Assembly (NCBI GenBank): GCA_022009915.1
Contig: CP091730.1
Coordinates: 1,488,001-1,552,000, forward strand
Direction of reading: 5' to 3'
DNA: 64,000 bases
DNA from: Alistipes putredinis
GTDB lineage: Bacteria > Bacteroidota > Bacteroidia > Bacteroidales > Rikenellaceae
Below the pieces are notes generated by a model, which searched no databases, was not told where the DNA came from, and was given only the letters and a program-made list of their open reading frames with translations. Every line of letters starts with the position of its first letter. The stretch's first letter is position 1. The position numbers were made by a program, and so were the translations under genes. This document shows, in pieces, positions 10,979 to 19,095 of the stretch.

Positions 10979-11563
10979 CGGTTTTTCGTTATGTTTTGTA
11001 TGTTTATCAAGTACATCAGCGCCGTATTGGCCGGAACCACGCCGGCGCTTTTGTCGCCGTAGCCGAGGTCCGTGGGTATGAATACCTGCACCGTATCGCC
11101 AATCCTGCACGAAGGTAACGCATTGTCCAGCCCTTTTATTACCGAGCCGGCGCCGATTTTTACAGTCAAAGGTTCGGTGCTCCAATATTTTGCGTTCAGA
11201 TGCGACCCGAGCGCAAGGATTTCCTCCTCCACATTGGTGTAGAAAAAGGGCCTCTATGCGGCTCGAAAACGTATATGCGCGGAAGTAAAAGGTGATGCTG
11301 TCGCCTTTTGCGGCAGCTTCGCTTTCCGGCGGGCGGGTAGTGCGGTATTCGTTCTCGGTGTACTTGTAGACTCCGTTCTGAATATCGTAATACTGCATCG
11401 TCTCTCCCGTTTCGTTTTCGGGGGCCGATGCGCGGTTGTATATCTTGCGGCCGGCCAGATACCTTTCTATCGCGGTCTGCTGCGCGGTGACGTAGTCCTC
11501 CGTCTTGTTGCACGAGCAAAAAAACGCGGCCAGAAAAATCAATATGCCGTATATCCCCTTCAT
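10975..11563 (-). CDS. FKBP-type peptidyl-prolyl isomerase lipoprotein, frameshifted
   Basis: 'MKGIYGILIFLAAFFCSC' is a lipoprotein signal, then about 175 residues ending in an FKBP domain: 'LTVKIGAGSVIKGLDNALPS' carries the usual V-I-x-G-x-x-x-A/L core, and 'GVVPANTALMYLINIQNI' is the closing strand. It should catalyse prolyl isomerisation in the periplasm or at the outer membrane; GldI-like proteins of this type occur throughout Bacteroidetes. A single extra base near 11245 shifts the frame between 'RIEALF' and 'YTNVEEEILAL'. It is the first gene of a two-gene operon with its own promoter at 11615-11622. Confidence 0.8.
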
Positions 11564-11582
11564 CTGCGCATTATGCGTAATT

Positions 11583-11605
11583 GCTGCGGGGTGCTTCCCC
11601 GCAGC
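11583..11605 (-). promoter_or_regulatory. Perfect hairpin in the 5' leader of the FKBP operon
   Basis: Stem GCTGCGGGG / CCCCGCAGC with a 5-base loop, located between the -7 box and the start codon. No T run follows on the minus strand, so it is not an obvious terminator of the upstream PiT gene; it would fold in the mRNA leader. Confidence 0.55.
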
Positions 11606-11614
11606 ATCAAAACG

Positions 11615-11622
11615 CAAATTTA
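11615..11622 (-). promoter_or_regulatory. TAAATTTG -7 box of FKBP operon
   Basis: TAAATTTG on the minus strand, 52 bases before the ATG at 11563. Confidence 0.6.
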
Positions 11623-11658
11623 CTGCTTTTATTTGAAAAAACGGCTTTTCGCCCTCTT

Positions 11659-13890
11659 TTACTCCTCCGTTTTTTTGTTTTCGATAAAGTAACGCTGGCT
11701 TTTCAGCAGGTTGCGGGACTGCAAGACCATGGTTTTGGTTTCGTTGAGAATCGTCAGGTAAAGGACGCTGCTCTTGGTGCTCGTGCCCCCAGCCTTGATT
11801 CTGCGCAACTGGTTCTTGATGGCTTCCGCGATTATGTCGAAGAGCCTGTCGCGCATTTCGAGTACCTTGTCTATGTCTCTGAAATCATTCTCGGTGAGCA
11901 TTACGTTTATCTTGTCGTATATGACCTTCACATGATCGTTCACGCTTATCAAATCCTGTGCCTGTTCTTTGGAGAATCCTTCGTGATTGTTGTCTATGTG
12001 GTCGAAGCACGGCCGAGTTATATGCACCAGTGCCTTGGTAATCTCCGACATGTAGTCCACGACCTGAACGTAATAGTGCGTCGTGTTGATGTCGCTGTCT
12101 TCGAGCTTGTAGAGCACGGGCATCATCTTGTATTTCCTGTCGCGCGATTCGTAGAAAAGGTCGTTGGACTCCTTGACCATCTCGCGCAGGGCCTTGCGGT
12201 TTTCCTTGAATACGGCCACGAGCGTGCGGTTGTATATTCTTGTGACGCGCTGCATCACTTCGCAAACCTCGTCGATGCAGCTTTGGAGTATCTGGTTCGA
12301 AGATACTGCCCCGTCGGTGCCCTGCTTTTCAGGTTCCTCCGCGGTCTTCGACGCCTTGATGTTGTTGTGTATTATCATGTACCCGCACAGCAGGGAGATG
12401 ATGAGCGCCACGACGGTTCCTCCGTACATCAGCGCCAGTCCGACCAGATATGCTATGATGAATGTCCCGAATCCGGTGATGAACCAGCCGGCGATGACCG
12501 TCATCACGCCCGTTATCCTGTACACGGCGCTCTCCCGTCCCCATGCGCGGTCGGCCAGCGAAGTACCCATCGCCACCATGAATGTCACGTAAGTGGTGGA
12601 GAGCGGCAGTTTCATGGAGGTCGCCATCGCTATCAGCAGCGAGGGAGGTGGTGAGGTTCACCGTGGCGCGTATCAGGTCGAAAGAGGCTCCGCTCTCACG
12701 TTCGGATGCTGCCGCCGGCACGAAGCGGCGGTTGAGAGCTTGGTTTGGAGCTTTTCGGGGGTTATGCTCTTTATGGCGTTGTTGGCCAGAAGCGCGGCGC
12801 GTACTATCTGTCGGGAGAATATCGTCGAGCCGTATTTGACCTCTTCGTCCGAGTTCTGGTTGGCGAGTTTGAGTTCCGTTTCGGTTACGTGCATGGCCTT
12901 TTTTGAGGTCCATAGCGTTATTACCATTATTATACCGGCGCCGAGCAGTATCAGGAAATTGGCTGGGGCCTCTTCGAGCAGCCCGCTCATCATCATGTTC
13001 ATGTCGCCCGACTGCGAGGCCATCTTGTATGAGTCTATCGCGGCCACCGGAACTCCGATGAAGTTTACGAGGTCGTTGCCTGCGAATGCCAGTGCCAGCG
13101 AAAACGTTCCGGCGAGAATCGTGGTTTTGAGAATATTCACGCCTATCCGTTGCAGGATGAAGAGTATTATCGTGCATGCCACGAGAATGATTATGAGCGA
13201 TACGGCCAGATTGGCATTCATGAACTCTATCACGGCCGTGTCTTTGAGCGGATTTTTAAGTCCCTTGTAAAGGGCGAAGTAGATTATCGCCGTGAACGAC
13301 AGACCGCACCACAGGGCTCCCCAGTGTCTGAATATCTTGTGGTAGCGGAACGTGAAGATGATTCTGGATATGTACATTACGATTGAACCGCATGTGAAGG
13401 CGAGAATCACCGACAGCAGTATGGCCGACACGATGCCCAGAGCGCGTGTGGTGTTGATGAACTGGCCTATGGAATTCATGGACAGCTGCGGGTCGTTCGC
13501 TATCTTGTATGTGGAGACGGCTATGGCGGAACCGAGCAGGCAGAAAATCAGCGACACTGTGGTGGAGGTCGGCAGTCCGAGCGAGTTGTACACGTCCAGC
13601 AGGATTATGTTCGCCAGCATGACGGCTAAATAGAGCATCATGACCTCCTTGAATGAAAACAGCGACGGGTTGAACATGCCGCTTCGGGCCACTTCCATCA
13701 TTCCGCTGGAAGTTATCGCTCCGATGATTATGCCTATCGAGGCTATCAGGAGAATGATTTTTCGCGGGGCGGCCTTCGAGCCGAATGCCGAATTGAGAAA
13801 ATTGACTGCGTCGTTGGTTACGCCTACGAACAGTCCCGATACGGCCAGTGCGGCCAGAATGATTAGGATTACGGTGTAGATTGTTTCCAT
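11659..13890 (-). CDS. Inorganic phosphate transporter, PiT family with C-terminal PhoU-like domain, frameshifted
   Basis: The first ~530 residues are a PiT permease. The duplicated signatures are visible as 'FVGVTNDAVNFLNSAFG' and 'LAFAGNDLVNFIGVPVAA', with the paired 'LGLPTSTTVSL' and 'LPLSTTYVTFMVAMGTSLA' motifs; PiT carriers bring in metal-phosphate with H+ or Na+. The last ~220 residues are helical and hydrophilic ('SCIDEVCEVMQRVTRIYNRTL', 'LYKLEDSDINTTHYYVQVVD') and resemble PhoU/DUF47, so sensing and transport are fused in one chain. About 740 residues, as in Bacteroidetes relatives. One frame break lies around 12640-12720. It is followed by the FKBP operon, which has its own promoter. 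Confidence 0.88.
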
Positions 13891-13931
13891 GTTTCGGATT
13901 TAATCGTGATTCTTTTCGTTGAATTCCGGCA

Positions 13932-13939
13932 CAAAAATA
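13932..13939 (-). promoter_or_regulatory. TATTTTTG -7 box of the phosphate transporter
   Basis: TATTTTTG on the minus strand, 42 bases upstream of the ATG at 13890. Confidence 0.5.
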
Positions 13940-14244
13940 TTTCTCTTGTCCGTCAATCTGCAAGGGTAGCATTATCTTTCACCGATTATTCAATTTTTGT
14001 GTAACATTTTTGAAATATCTTTTTTTAATCAAAAATTAACACACGCCCGCTCCGGTTTTTCGGGATGCTGACTGTACCGCTGATTGTCTCGTTTTTTTCA
14101 GAGCGGAGAAGAGTGCCGGCATTGTCCGAAAGAGTGCAAAGTCGAACCGGCACCGCGGTCTTTTGCAAAAAAACGGCGGCACTGAAAAATTAATGTAATA
14201 CAGCCTCGATACCGCGCGCGGGGGCAGTATAAAGGCCGTGCCTC
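13940..14244. other. Intergenic stretch without recognisable gene
   Basis: Region between the PiT promoter and the ruvA stop. It has T-rich runs and a G/C-rich patch near 14215, but no ORF with a family pattern and no convincing hairpin with a T tract. Confidence 0.5.
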
Positions 14245-14839
14245 TCAAAGGTGTTTGAGGGACAGCCTGACGAGCTGCTCGACTGATGTGTCGGGAGATT
14301 CTTTGAGTATGTTTTTCAATACCTTGTCCGAAGCAGCTTTCGGGAATCCGAGCATCGTCAGCGCAGAGGGCCTCTGCGTATGCGTCTTCGTTTATAATCG
14401 TTTCGGCTTTTTGCAGGCTCCGGCCGGCAGTGCTGCGATGTCGTTCATCTTGTCTTTGAGTTCGACGATAATCTTCTCGGCGGTTTTCTGTCCGAGACCT
14501 TTTACGTTCTTCAAAAGCCGTGCGTTTTCGGCCGAAAATTATCGACAGCAGCTCTCCGGTGGAGTAGGTCGAAAGAATCATGCGGGCCGTATTTCCTCCT
14601 ACGCCCGAAACGCTTATCAGTTTGCGGAACAGTTCGCGCTCCTGTGCGGAGTGGAATCCGTAGAGAATCTGCGCATCTTCGCGCACTATGAAATGCGTGT
14701 AGAGCTTCACCTGCTCCTTGCCTTCGATTTCGGAGTAGGTTTGCAGGGATATGTTGATATAGTATCCCACGCCTGCGGCCTCGACGACCGCATATGTCGG
14801 CGTGAGCGAGGCGAGCGTACCGGAGATGTATTCGTACAT
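14245..14839 (-). CDS. ruvA: Holliday junction branch migration protein RuvA, frameshifted
   Basis: 'MYEYISGTLASLTPTYAVVE' and 'GVGYYINISLQTY' form the N-terminal OB fold that binds DNA junctions, and 'SVSGVGGNTARMILS' is the first helix-hairpin-helix. After a frame break near 14535 the second hairpin 'VKGLGQKTAEKIIVELKDK' is readable, and after another near 14385 the RuvB-binding domain ('LTMLGFPKAASDKVLK') follows, ending 'LSLKHL'. About 198 residues, the usual size. RuvA tetramers hold Holliday junctions for the RuvB motor. Essential-type housekeeping function makes true inactivation unlikely; the breaks are probably sequence errors. Divergent from the OmpH gene. Confidence 0.9.
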
Positions 14840-14864
14840 GCGAAAAAAAATAGTGTTGCGAGTA

Positions 14865-14872
14865 CAAAGGTA
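14865..14872 (-). promoter_or_regulatory. TACCTTTG -7 box of ruvA
   Basis: TACCTTTG on the minus strand, 26 bases before the ruvA ATG. Confidence 0.55.
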
Positions 14873-14929
14873 TTCATTTTTCCCATACGGTAAAAAGCGA
14901 TACCGGATTGCATATATGGAAATTTTTCG

Positions 14930-14937
14930 TAAGTTTG
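14930..14937 (+). promoter_or_regulatory. TAAGTTTG -7 box of the OmpH-like gene
   Basis: TAAGTTTG with a TTG 19 bases upstream (14908-14910), 34 bases before the ATG at 14971. It is divergent from the ruvA promoter. Confidence 0.6.
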
Positions 14938-14970
14938 CGGACAGCAAACGAAACAAATACTTTGAAAAAT

Positions 14971-15573
14971 ATGAAAAAAATTCTTGCAGCCGTCGCCGCA
15001 CTGGCCGTTTTGGCCGGATGCAAAAATACGGCGGGTACTCCCGCAGCCGATAGCTCGGCAGCGGCCTCCAACGGAATCAATTCCGTTTCGGATATCGCTT
15101 ACGTGGATATAGATTCGCTTATAGCGCATTACGACATGTACACGGACCTCAGCGCGGAGTTCGAAACCAAGGCGAAAAAAATCGAAGGGGAGCTTACCTC
15201 CAAGAAACGCCGTCTCGAAAAAGAGGTCAGAGACTATCAGGAAAAAGCCTCGAACGGCCTTATGACCCGTTCGCAGATGGCTCAGACCGAGGAGCAGCCT
15301 GCAAAGCCAAGATGCAGAGTTACGAGCAGAGCAGCCAGAAAACACTGGCCGAACTGGACGAGGGAGCAGCAGGTTATGACCAATCAGGTTATTTATTCTA
15401 TTATGAATTATATAAAGGAGTACAACTCCAACCTGCGCTACAAGATGATTCTTTCCACCACCGGCTCGGGTCCGGTGCTCGATGCCGACCCTGCGCTCAA
15501 CATAACGAGCGAGATTCTGGACGGACTCAACCAGCGTTACGTCGCCGAAAAGAACGGGAACGCGAAGAAATAG
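14971..15573 (+). CDS. OmpH/Skp-family periplasmic chaperone, lipoprotein form, frameshifted
   Basis: 'MKKILAAVAALAVLAGC' is a lipoprotein signal (cysteine 17). After a low-complexity Ala/Ser spacer comes 'IAYVDIDSLIAHYDMYTDL', the Skp/OmpH opening, then a charged coiled coil ('KKIEGELTSKKRRLEKEVRD') and the closing segment with 'NLRYKMILSTTGSGPVLDAD' and a C-terminal 'LNQRY'. Skp-type proteins hold unfolded outer-membrane proteins in the periplasm. About 200 residues. The frame slips near 15300 and again near 15360, flanking 'AKMQSYEQSSQKTLAELD'. The lipid anchor is a variant seen in Bacteroidetes. Confidence 0.8.
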   Translation: MKKILAAVAALAVLAGCKNTAGTPAADSSAAASNGINSVSDIAYVDIDSLIAHYDMYTDLSAEFETKAKKIEGELTSKKRRLEKEVRDYQEKASNGLMTRSQMAQTEEQPAKPRCRVTSRAARKHWPNWTREQQVMTNQVIYSIMNYIKEYNSNLRYKMILSTTGSGPVLDADPALNITSEILDGLNQRYVAEKNGNAKK

Positions 15574-15675
15574 GCTTTGTGCCATACGGCATTTGCGGAC
15601 GGGAATCAATGAATTTTTCCCGTCCGCAATTTTTTTATAAAGGAAGTGCGTTTTTTTGTTTTGCGAAAAAGTCAT

Positions 15676-15683
15676 TATATTTG
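15676..15683 (+). promoter_or_regulatory. TATATTTG -7 box of rpsP
   Basis: TATATTTG, 63 bases before the rpsP ATG, in a T-rich context. Confidence 0.65.
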
Positions 15684-15746
15684 CACTCCGCTTCGCATGT
15701 CAGGTGCGGTAGCGGAGAATAACAATAATTTTATACAAATTACACA

Positions 15747-16297
15747 ATGCCAGTAAAAATCAGATTAGCAAGACACGGTAAGAAGGGCGCTGCGTTCTAT
15801 CATATCGTTGTCGCAGACGGCAGGGCGCCACGTGATGGTAAATTTATCGAGAAGATTGGTACCTACAATCCGAACACGAATCCTGCTACAATTGATTTGA
15901 GACTTCGAGAAAGCTTTGAATTGGTTGCAAAAGGGCGCACAACCCACCGATACTTGTAGGGCGATTCTCTCCTACAAGGGGGTTTTATATAAAAAGCACC
16001 TTTTTGGGCGGTGTAAGCAAGGGCGCATTCTCGGAATCCGATGCCGAGGCCAAGTTCAACAAGTGGATGGAGGAAAAGGCCGCTAAAATAGCAGCCAAGA
16101 CCGCCAAGATTACGGGCGATGCCAAGAGCGCTGAAAAAGCCCGTCTTGCCGCCGAGGCCCAGATTAAGGAGGAGCGTGCGAAAGCCATCGCGGCCAAGAA
16201 GGCCGAAGCCGAGGCAGCAGCTGCCGCAGCCGCAGCAGAGGCGGAAGCCGCTGAAACGGAGGCAGAGACCGCATCGGAGCAGAGCACGGCCGAATAA
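15747..16297 (+). CDS. rpsP: 30S ribosomal protein S16 with long C-terminal extension, frameshifted
   Basis: 'MPVKIRLARHGKKGAAFYHI' and 'APRDGKFIEKIGTYNPNT' are the S16 signature. An extra A near 15900 and an extra T near 16003 shift the frame; correcting both restores 'ATIDLDFEKALNWLQKGAQP' and 'HLLGGVSKGAFSESDAEAKF'. The protein then runs on into about 90 residues rich in Ala, Lys and Glu, ending 'TASEQSTAE'. Total about 183 residues, against about 80-90 in E. coli; the long charged tail is usual in Bacteroidetes. S16 is an assembly protein of the small subunit. rimM follows after 14 bases, as in many bacteria. Confidence 0.95.
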
Positions 16298-16311
16298 CAC
16301 CTTGTACGGCC

Positions 16312-16824
16312 ATGGGCGCGTTGTCGTTGGCGGGAAGAGTTGCCAAACTCTTCGGAATAAAGGGCGAGCTTATAGTCGAACTTTATGACGGTTTCCCCGA
16401 CGACTTCGAAATGGAGGAACCGGTATTCGTGAACATAGATTCGCTGCCGGTTCCTCTTTTTTTCGAAAAATTCTCCCGTCGCGGAAATTCCGGAGCACTC
16501 GTCGTTTTCGCCGATATGGATACGCGAGCGCGTGCGGCCGAACTGGTCGGACGCGAATTTTATATCGAGGTGCCTGAACGCGAGCGTGAAGACGGGGAGT
16601 TTTATATGGAAGATTTGATAGGTTTCGAAGCGCGTTTCGCCGACGGGTCGGCAGGGCGCATTACCGATTTTCTGGACAACGGAGCCAATCCGCTGCTGGA
16701 AGTCGAGGTGGCGGGTCGCAAGGCGCTGATTCCCGCCGTCGATGAATTCGTGACCGAGATAGATACGGCCGCTTCGCGGGTGTGTTTCGAGCTGCCGGAC
16801 GGTCTGCTCGATTTGAATGGATAA
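16312..16824 (+). CDS. rimM: Ribosome maturation factor RimM
   Basis: Intact 170-residue ORF. The N-terminal barrel begins 'LAGRVAKLFGIKGELIVELY' (the RimM G-x-x-x-K-x-x-G-I-K-G-E pattern), and the C-terminal PRC-barrel part has 'DLIGFEARFADGSAGRITDF' and 'NPLLEVEVAGRKALIPAVDE'. RimM helps 16S processing and 30S head assembly and contacts S19. It lies between rpsP and mnmA with short gaps (14 and 12 bases), so it is one operon. trmD, which often follows rimM, is absent here. Confidence 0.93.
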   Translation: MGALSLAGRVAKLFGIKGELIVELYDGFPDDFEMEEPVFVNIDSLPVPLFFEKFSRRGNSGALVVFADMDTRARAAELVGREFYIEVPEREREDGEFYMEDLIGFEARFADGSAGRITDFLDNGANPLLEVEVAGRKALIPAVDEFVTEIDTAASRVCFELPDGLLDLNG

Positions 16825-16836
16825 GAGGAAAAACGA

Positions 16837-18003
16837 ATGAAAAGAGTTGTCGTAGGATTGTCCGGAGGAGTAGATTCCTCCGTTGCGGCGTATTTGCTGA
16901 AAGAGCAGGGATACGACGTGGTTGGACTTTTCATGCGGAACTGGCACGATACCGTCGGTACCCTTTCGGGCGACTGCCCGTGGTACGACGATCAGGTGTT
17001 CGCCGAGCTTGTCGCCAAGAGGCTCGACATACCTTTTCATTATGTCGATTTGAGCGAACAGTATCGCACGAGGGTGGTGGACTACATGTTCGCGGAGTAT
17101 GAACGCGGCCGGACGCCGAATCCCGACGTACTTTGCAACAGGGAGATAAAGTTCGACGTTTTTTTGCAGGAGGCGCTAAAACTCGGAGCCGATTACGTGG
17201 CGACGGGGCATTACTGCCGAAAAGAAGAGACTGTGGTAGACGGAAAGACCGTTTACAGGCTTCTTGCGGGCAGTGACTCAAATAAGGACCAGAGCTATTT
17301 CTTGTGTCAGCTTTCGCAGCAGCAGCTCCGCTATGCCATGTTTCCGATAGGTGAAATGGTCAAACCCGAGGTAAGGCGCATAGCTGCCGAGCAGCATCTG
17401 GCAACGGCCAAGCGCAAGGATTCGCAGGGTATATGTTTTGTCGGCAAGGTGGATTTGCCCACTTTCCTGCAACAGAAGCTCACCGCCAGAAAGGGCGACA
17501 TAATCGAGATTCCGGCATCGTGGAGCGGATACGATTCGCCGCGAGAGGATTTGGAATCCCTTTCGCAGCCGTATGTTTATGAGCCTCACGACGGTGTGAA
17601 GGTCGGAGAGCATCAGGGTGCGCAATTTTATACCATAGGCCAGCGCAAGGGTCTTAATGTAGGCGGAAAGCCCGAACCGCTTTTCGTCATAGCTACCGAT
17701 GTGCTGCGCAACGTGGTGTACGTCGGTCAGGGGCACTCCCACCCAGGGCTGAATCGTAAGGCCCTGCATATAAATCCCGACGAGATGCACTGGATAAGGC
17801 CCGACATGAAATTCGAGGAGGGCAGCCGGAGGTACTCGCTCAGGATACGTTACCGCCAGCCGTTGCAGCCCGGCGAGCTGATTTGTACGCCGCAGGGCGG
17901 GTACATGCTTTTCGACCAGCCGCAGCGCGGCATCACGGCGGGGCAGTTCGCTGCATGGTATGACGGGGACGAACTCGTCGGCTCCGGTGTTATAAGCCGA
18001 TAG
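16837..18003 (+). CDS. mnmA: tRNA-specific 2-thiouridylase MnmA
   Basis: Intact 388 residues. The PP-loop 'GLSGGVDSSVAAYLL' binds ATP. The two catalytic cysteines are in 'NPDVLCNREIKF' and 'DSQGICFVGKVD'. 'FYTIGQRKGLNVGG' belongs to the central domain and the C-terminal barrel ends 'LVGSGVISR'. MnmA puts sulfur on U34 of Lys, Glu and Gln tRNAs. Start ATG at 16837 is 12 bases after rimM. No frame break in over 1.1 kb shows that error density varies along the window. Confidence 0.96.
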   Translation: MKRVVVGLSGGVDSSVAAYLLKEQGYDVVGLFMRNWHDTVGTLSGDCPWYDDQVFAELVAKRLDIPFHYVDLSEQYRTRVVDYMFAEYERGRTPNPDVLCNREIKFDVFLQEALKLGADYVATGHYCRKEETVVDGKTVYRLLAGSDSNKDQSYFLCQLSQQQLRYAMFPIGEMVKPEVRRIAAEQHLATAKRKDSQGICFVGKVDLPTFLQQKLTARKGDIIEIPASWSGYDSPREDLESLSQPYVYEPHDGVKVGEHQGAQFYTIGQRKGLNVGGKPEPLFVIATDVLRNVVYVGQGHSHPGLNRKALHINPDEMHWIRPDMKFEEGSRRYSLRIRYRQPLQPGELICTPQGGYMLFDQPQRGITAGQFAAWYDGDELVGSGVISR

Positions 18004-18022
18004 AATAATAATAGTAACGGTT

Positions 18023-18997
18023 ATGAAATTCAGGATTTTTATCGTTTTGTCGCTGCTTTTCAGCGCGGCCACTGCCGTCGCACAGAACAGGAATATGACG
18101 GCCGTAGCTTTTTACAATGTCGAGAATCTTTTACGATACGCTCCCGAGCAGGTTCTATGACGACACTCCTTTCACTCCGCAGGGGCGCAAAGTGTGGAAT
18201 ACGGAACGCTATGCGCGGAAAATCGTCAATATAGGCAGAGTCATAGACGAAATGTCCGCCGATGTGCTCGGCCTTGCCGAAGTCGAGAACGAAGCGGTCG
18301 TGAGGGATTTGGTCAATTCGCTTTCCACGGATTACAACTATATCCACGCCTCCACTTCCGACAGTCGCGGCATGGATTTGGCAGTACTGTACAAGGGCGA
18401 CAGGTTTTTCCCGGACAGCGTATCGTTGGTGAATTCCAAAGTAGGCCGTGAGTTCCTGTACGTCAGAGGACAGTATTGCGGAGCGGACGTGCAGTTCGTG
18501 TTCTGCCACCTTCCGTCCCGATTGAATAAGCCGGACTATTGCGAGAAGGCGTTTTACGAACTGCACAGATTGATTTACGATCTGCTCGACGAAAAGCCGG
18601 ATGCGAACGTTATAGTGCTCGGGGATTTCAACGCTTCGCCCGTGGAGAAACTCATGAGGCTTTATATGGGACGCAGCGGTGCAAAGGACGCTTTTATGAC
18701 CTGCGTGCTGAACGATGTTTACCGCAGCGGTTTCGGCTCGTATTTTGCAGACGGTACATGGCTGCTGTTCGACAATATATTCGTCAATCCGGACTTTTTC
18801 CGCAACAGCGGCTTTAAGTTGGCGGATGCCGGCGTGTATGCTCAGCCCTACATGCTGCATCTTGCCTCCGACGGAAAGACGCTCGTGGGCGGAGGCGGAG
18901 AAATGTCCCGCTGCGCACTTTCGAGGGTAACAAATATCTGGGAGGGTACAGCGACCATCTTCCGGTGTTCATGGTGCTGGAAAAACAGGACCGGTGA
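18023..18997 (+). CDS. Secreted endonuclease/exonuclease/phosphatase-family protein, frameshifted
   Basis: 'MKFRIFIVLSLLFSAATAVA' is a signal peptide. The EEP fold is recognised by 'AVAFYNVENL' at the start, 'DVLGLAEVENEAVVRDLV' (metal-binding Glu), 'FVFCHLPSR', 'VIVLGDFNASP' (the GDFN motif) and a final 'GYSDHLPVFMVLE' (catalytic D-H). Frame breaks near 18125 and 18895 separate these. About 324 residues. These Mg-dependent enzymes cut phosphodiesters in DNA, RNA or lipids; the substrate is not clear, though export suggests nucleic-acid scavenging. It begins 20 bases after mnmA. Confidence 0.82.
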
Positions 18998-19042
18998 CGA
19001 GAAATAATGTCGTATATATTTGGAATTTATGTAGGTAATCGT

Positions 19043-19050
19043 TAAATTTG
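19043..19050 (+). promoter_or_regulatory. TAAATTTG -7 box of ppdK
   Basis: TAAATTTG, 46 bases before the ppdK ATG. Confidence 0.6.
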
Positions 19051-19095
19051 CACCCCTTGGAATTTATGTGGAATAAAAAGATAGAAGTTACAAGT

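Noticed and set aside
9632..11617. 661-codon minus-strand ORF
   Set aside because: It is stitched from two different lipoprotein genes joined through a wrong-frame segment; each gene has its own signal peptide and stop.
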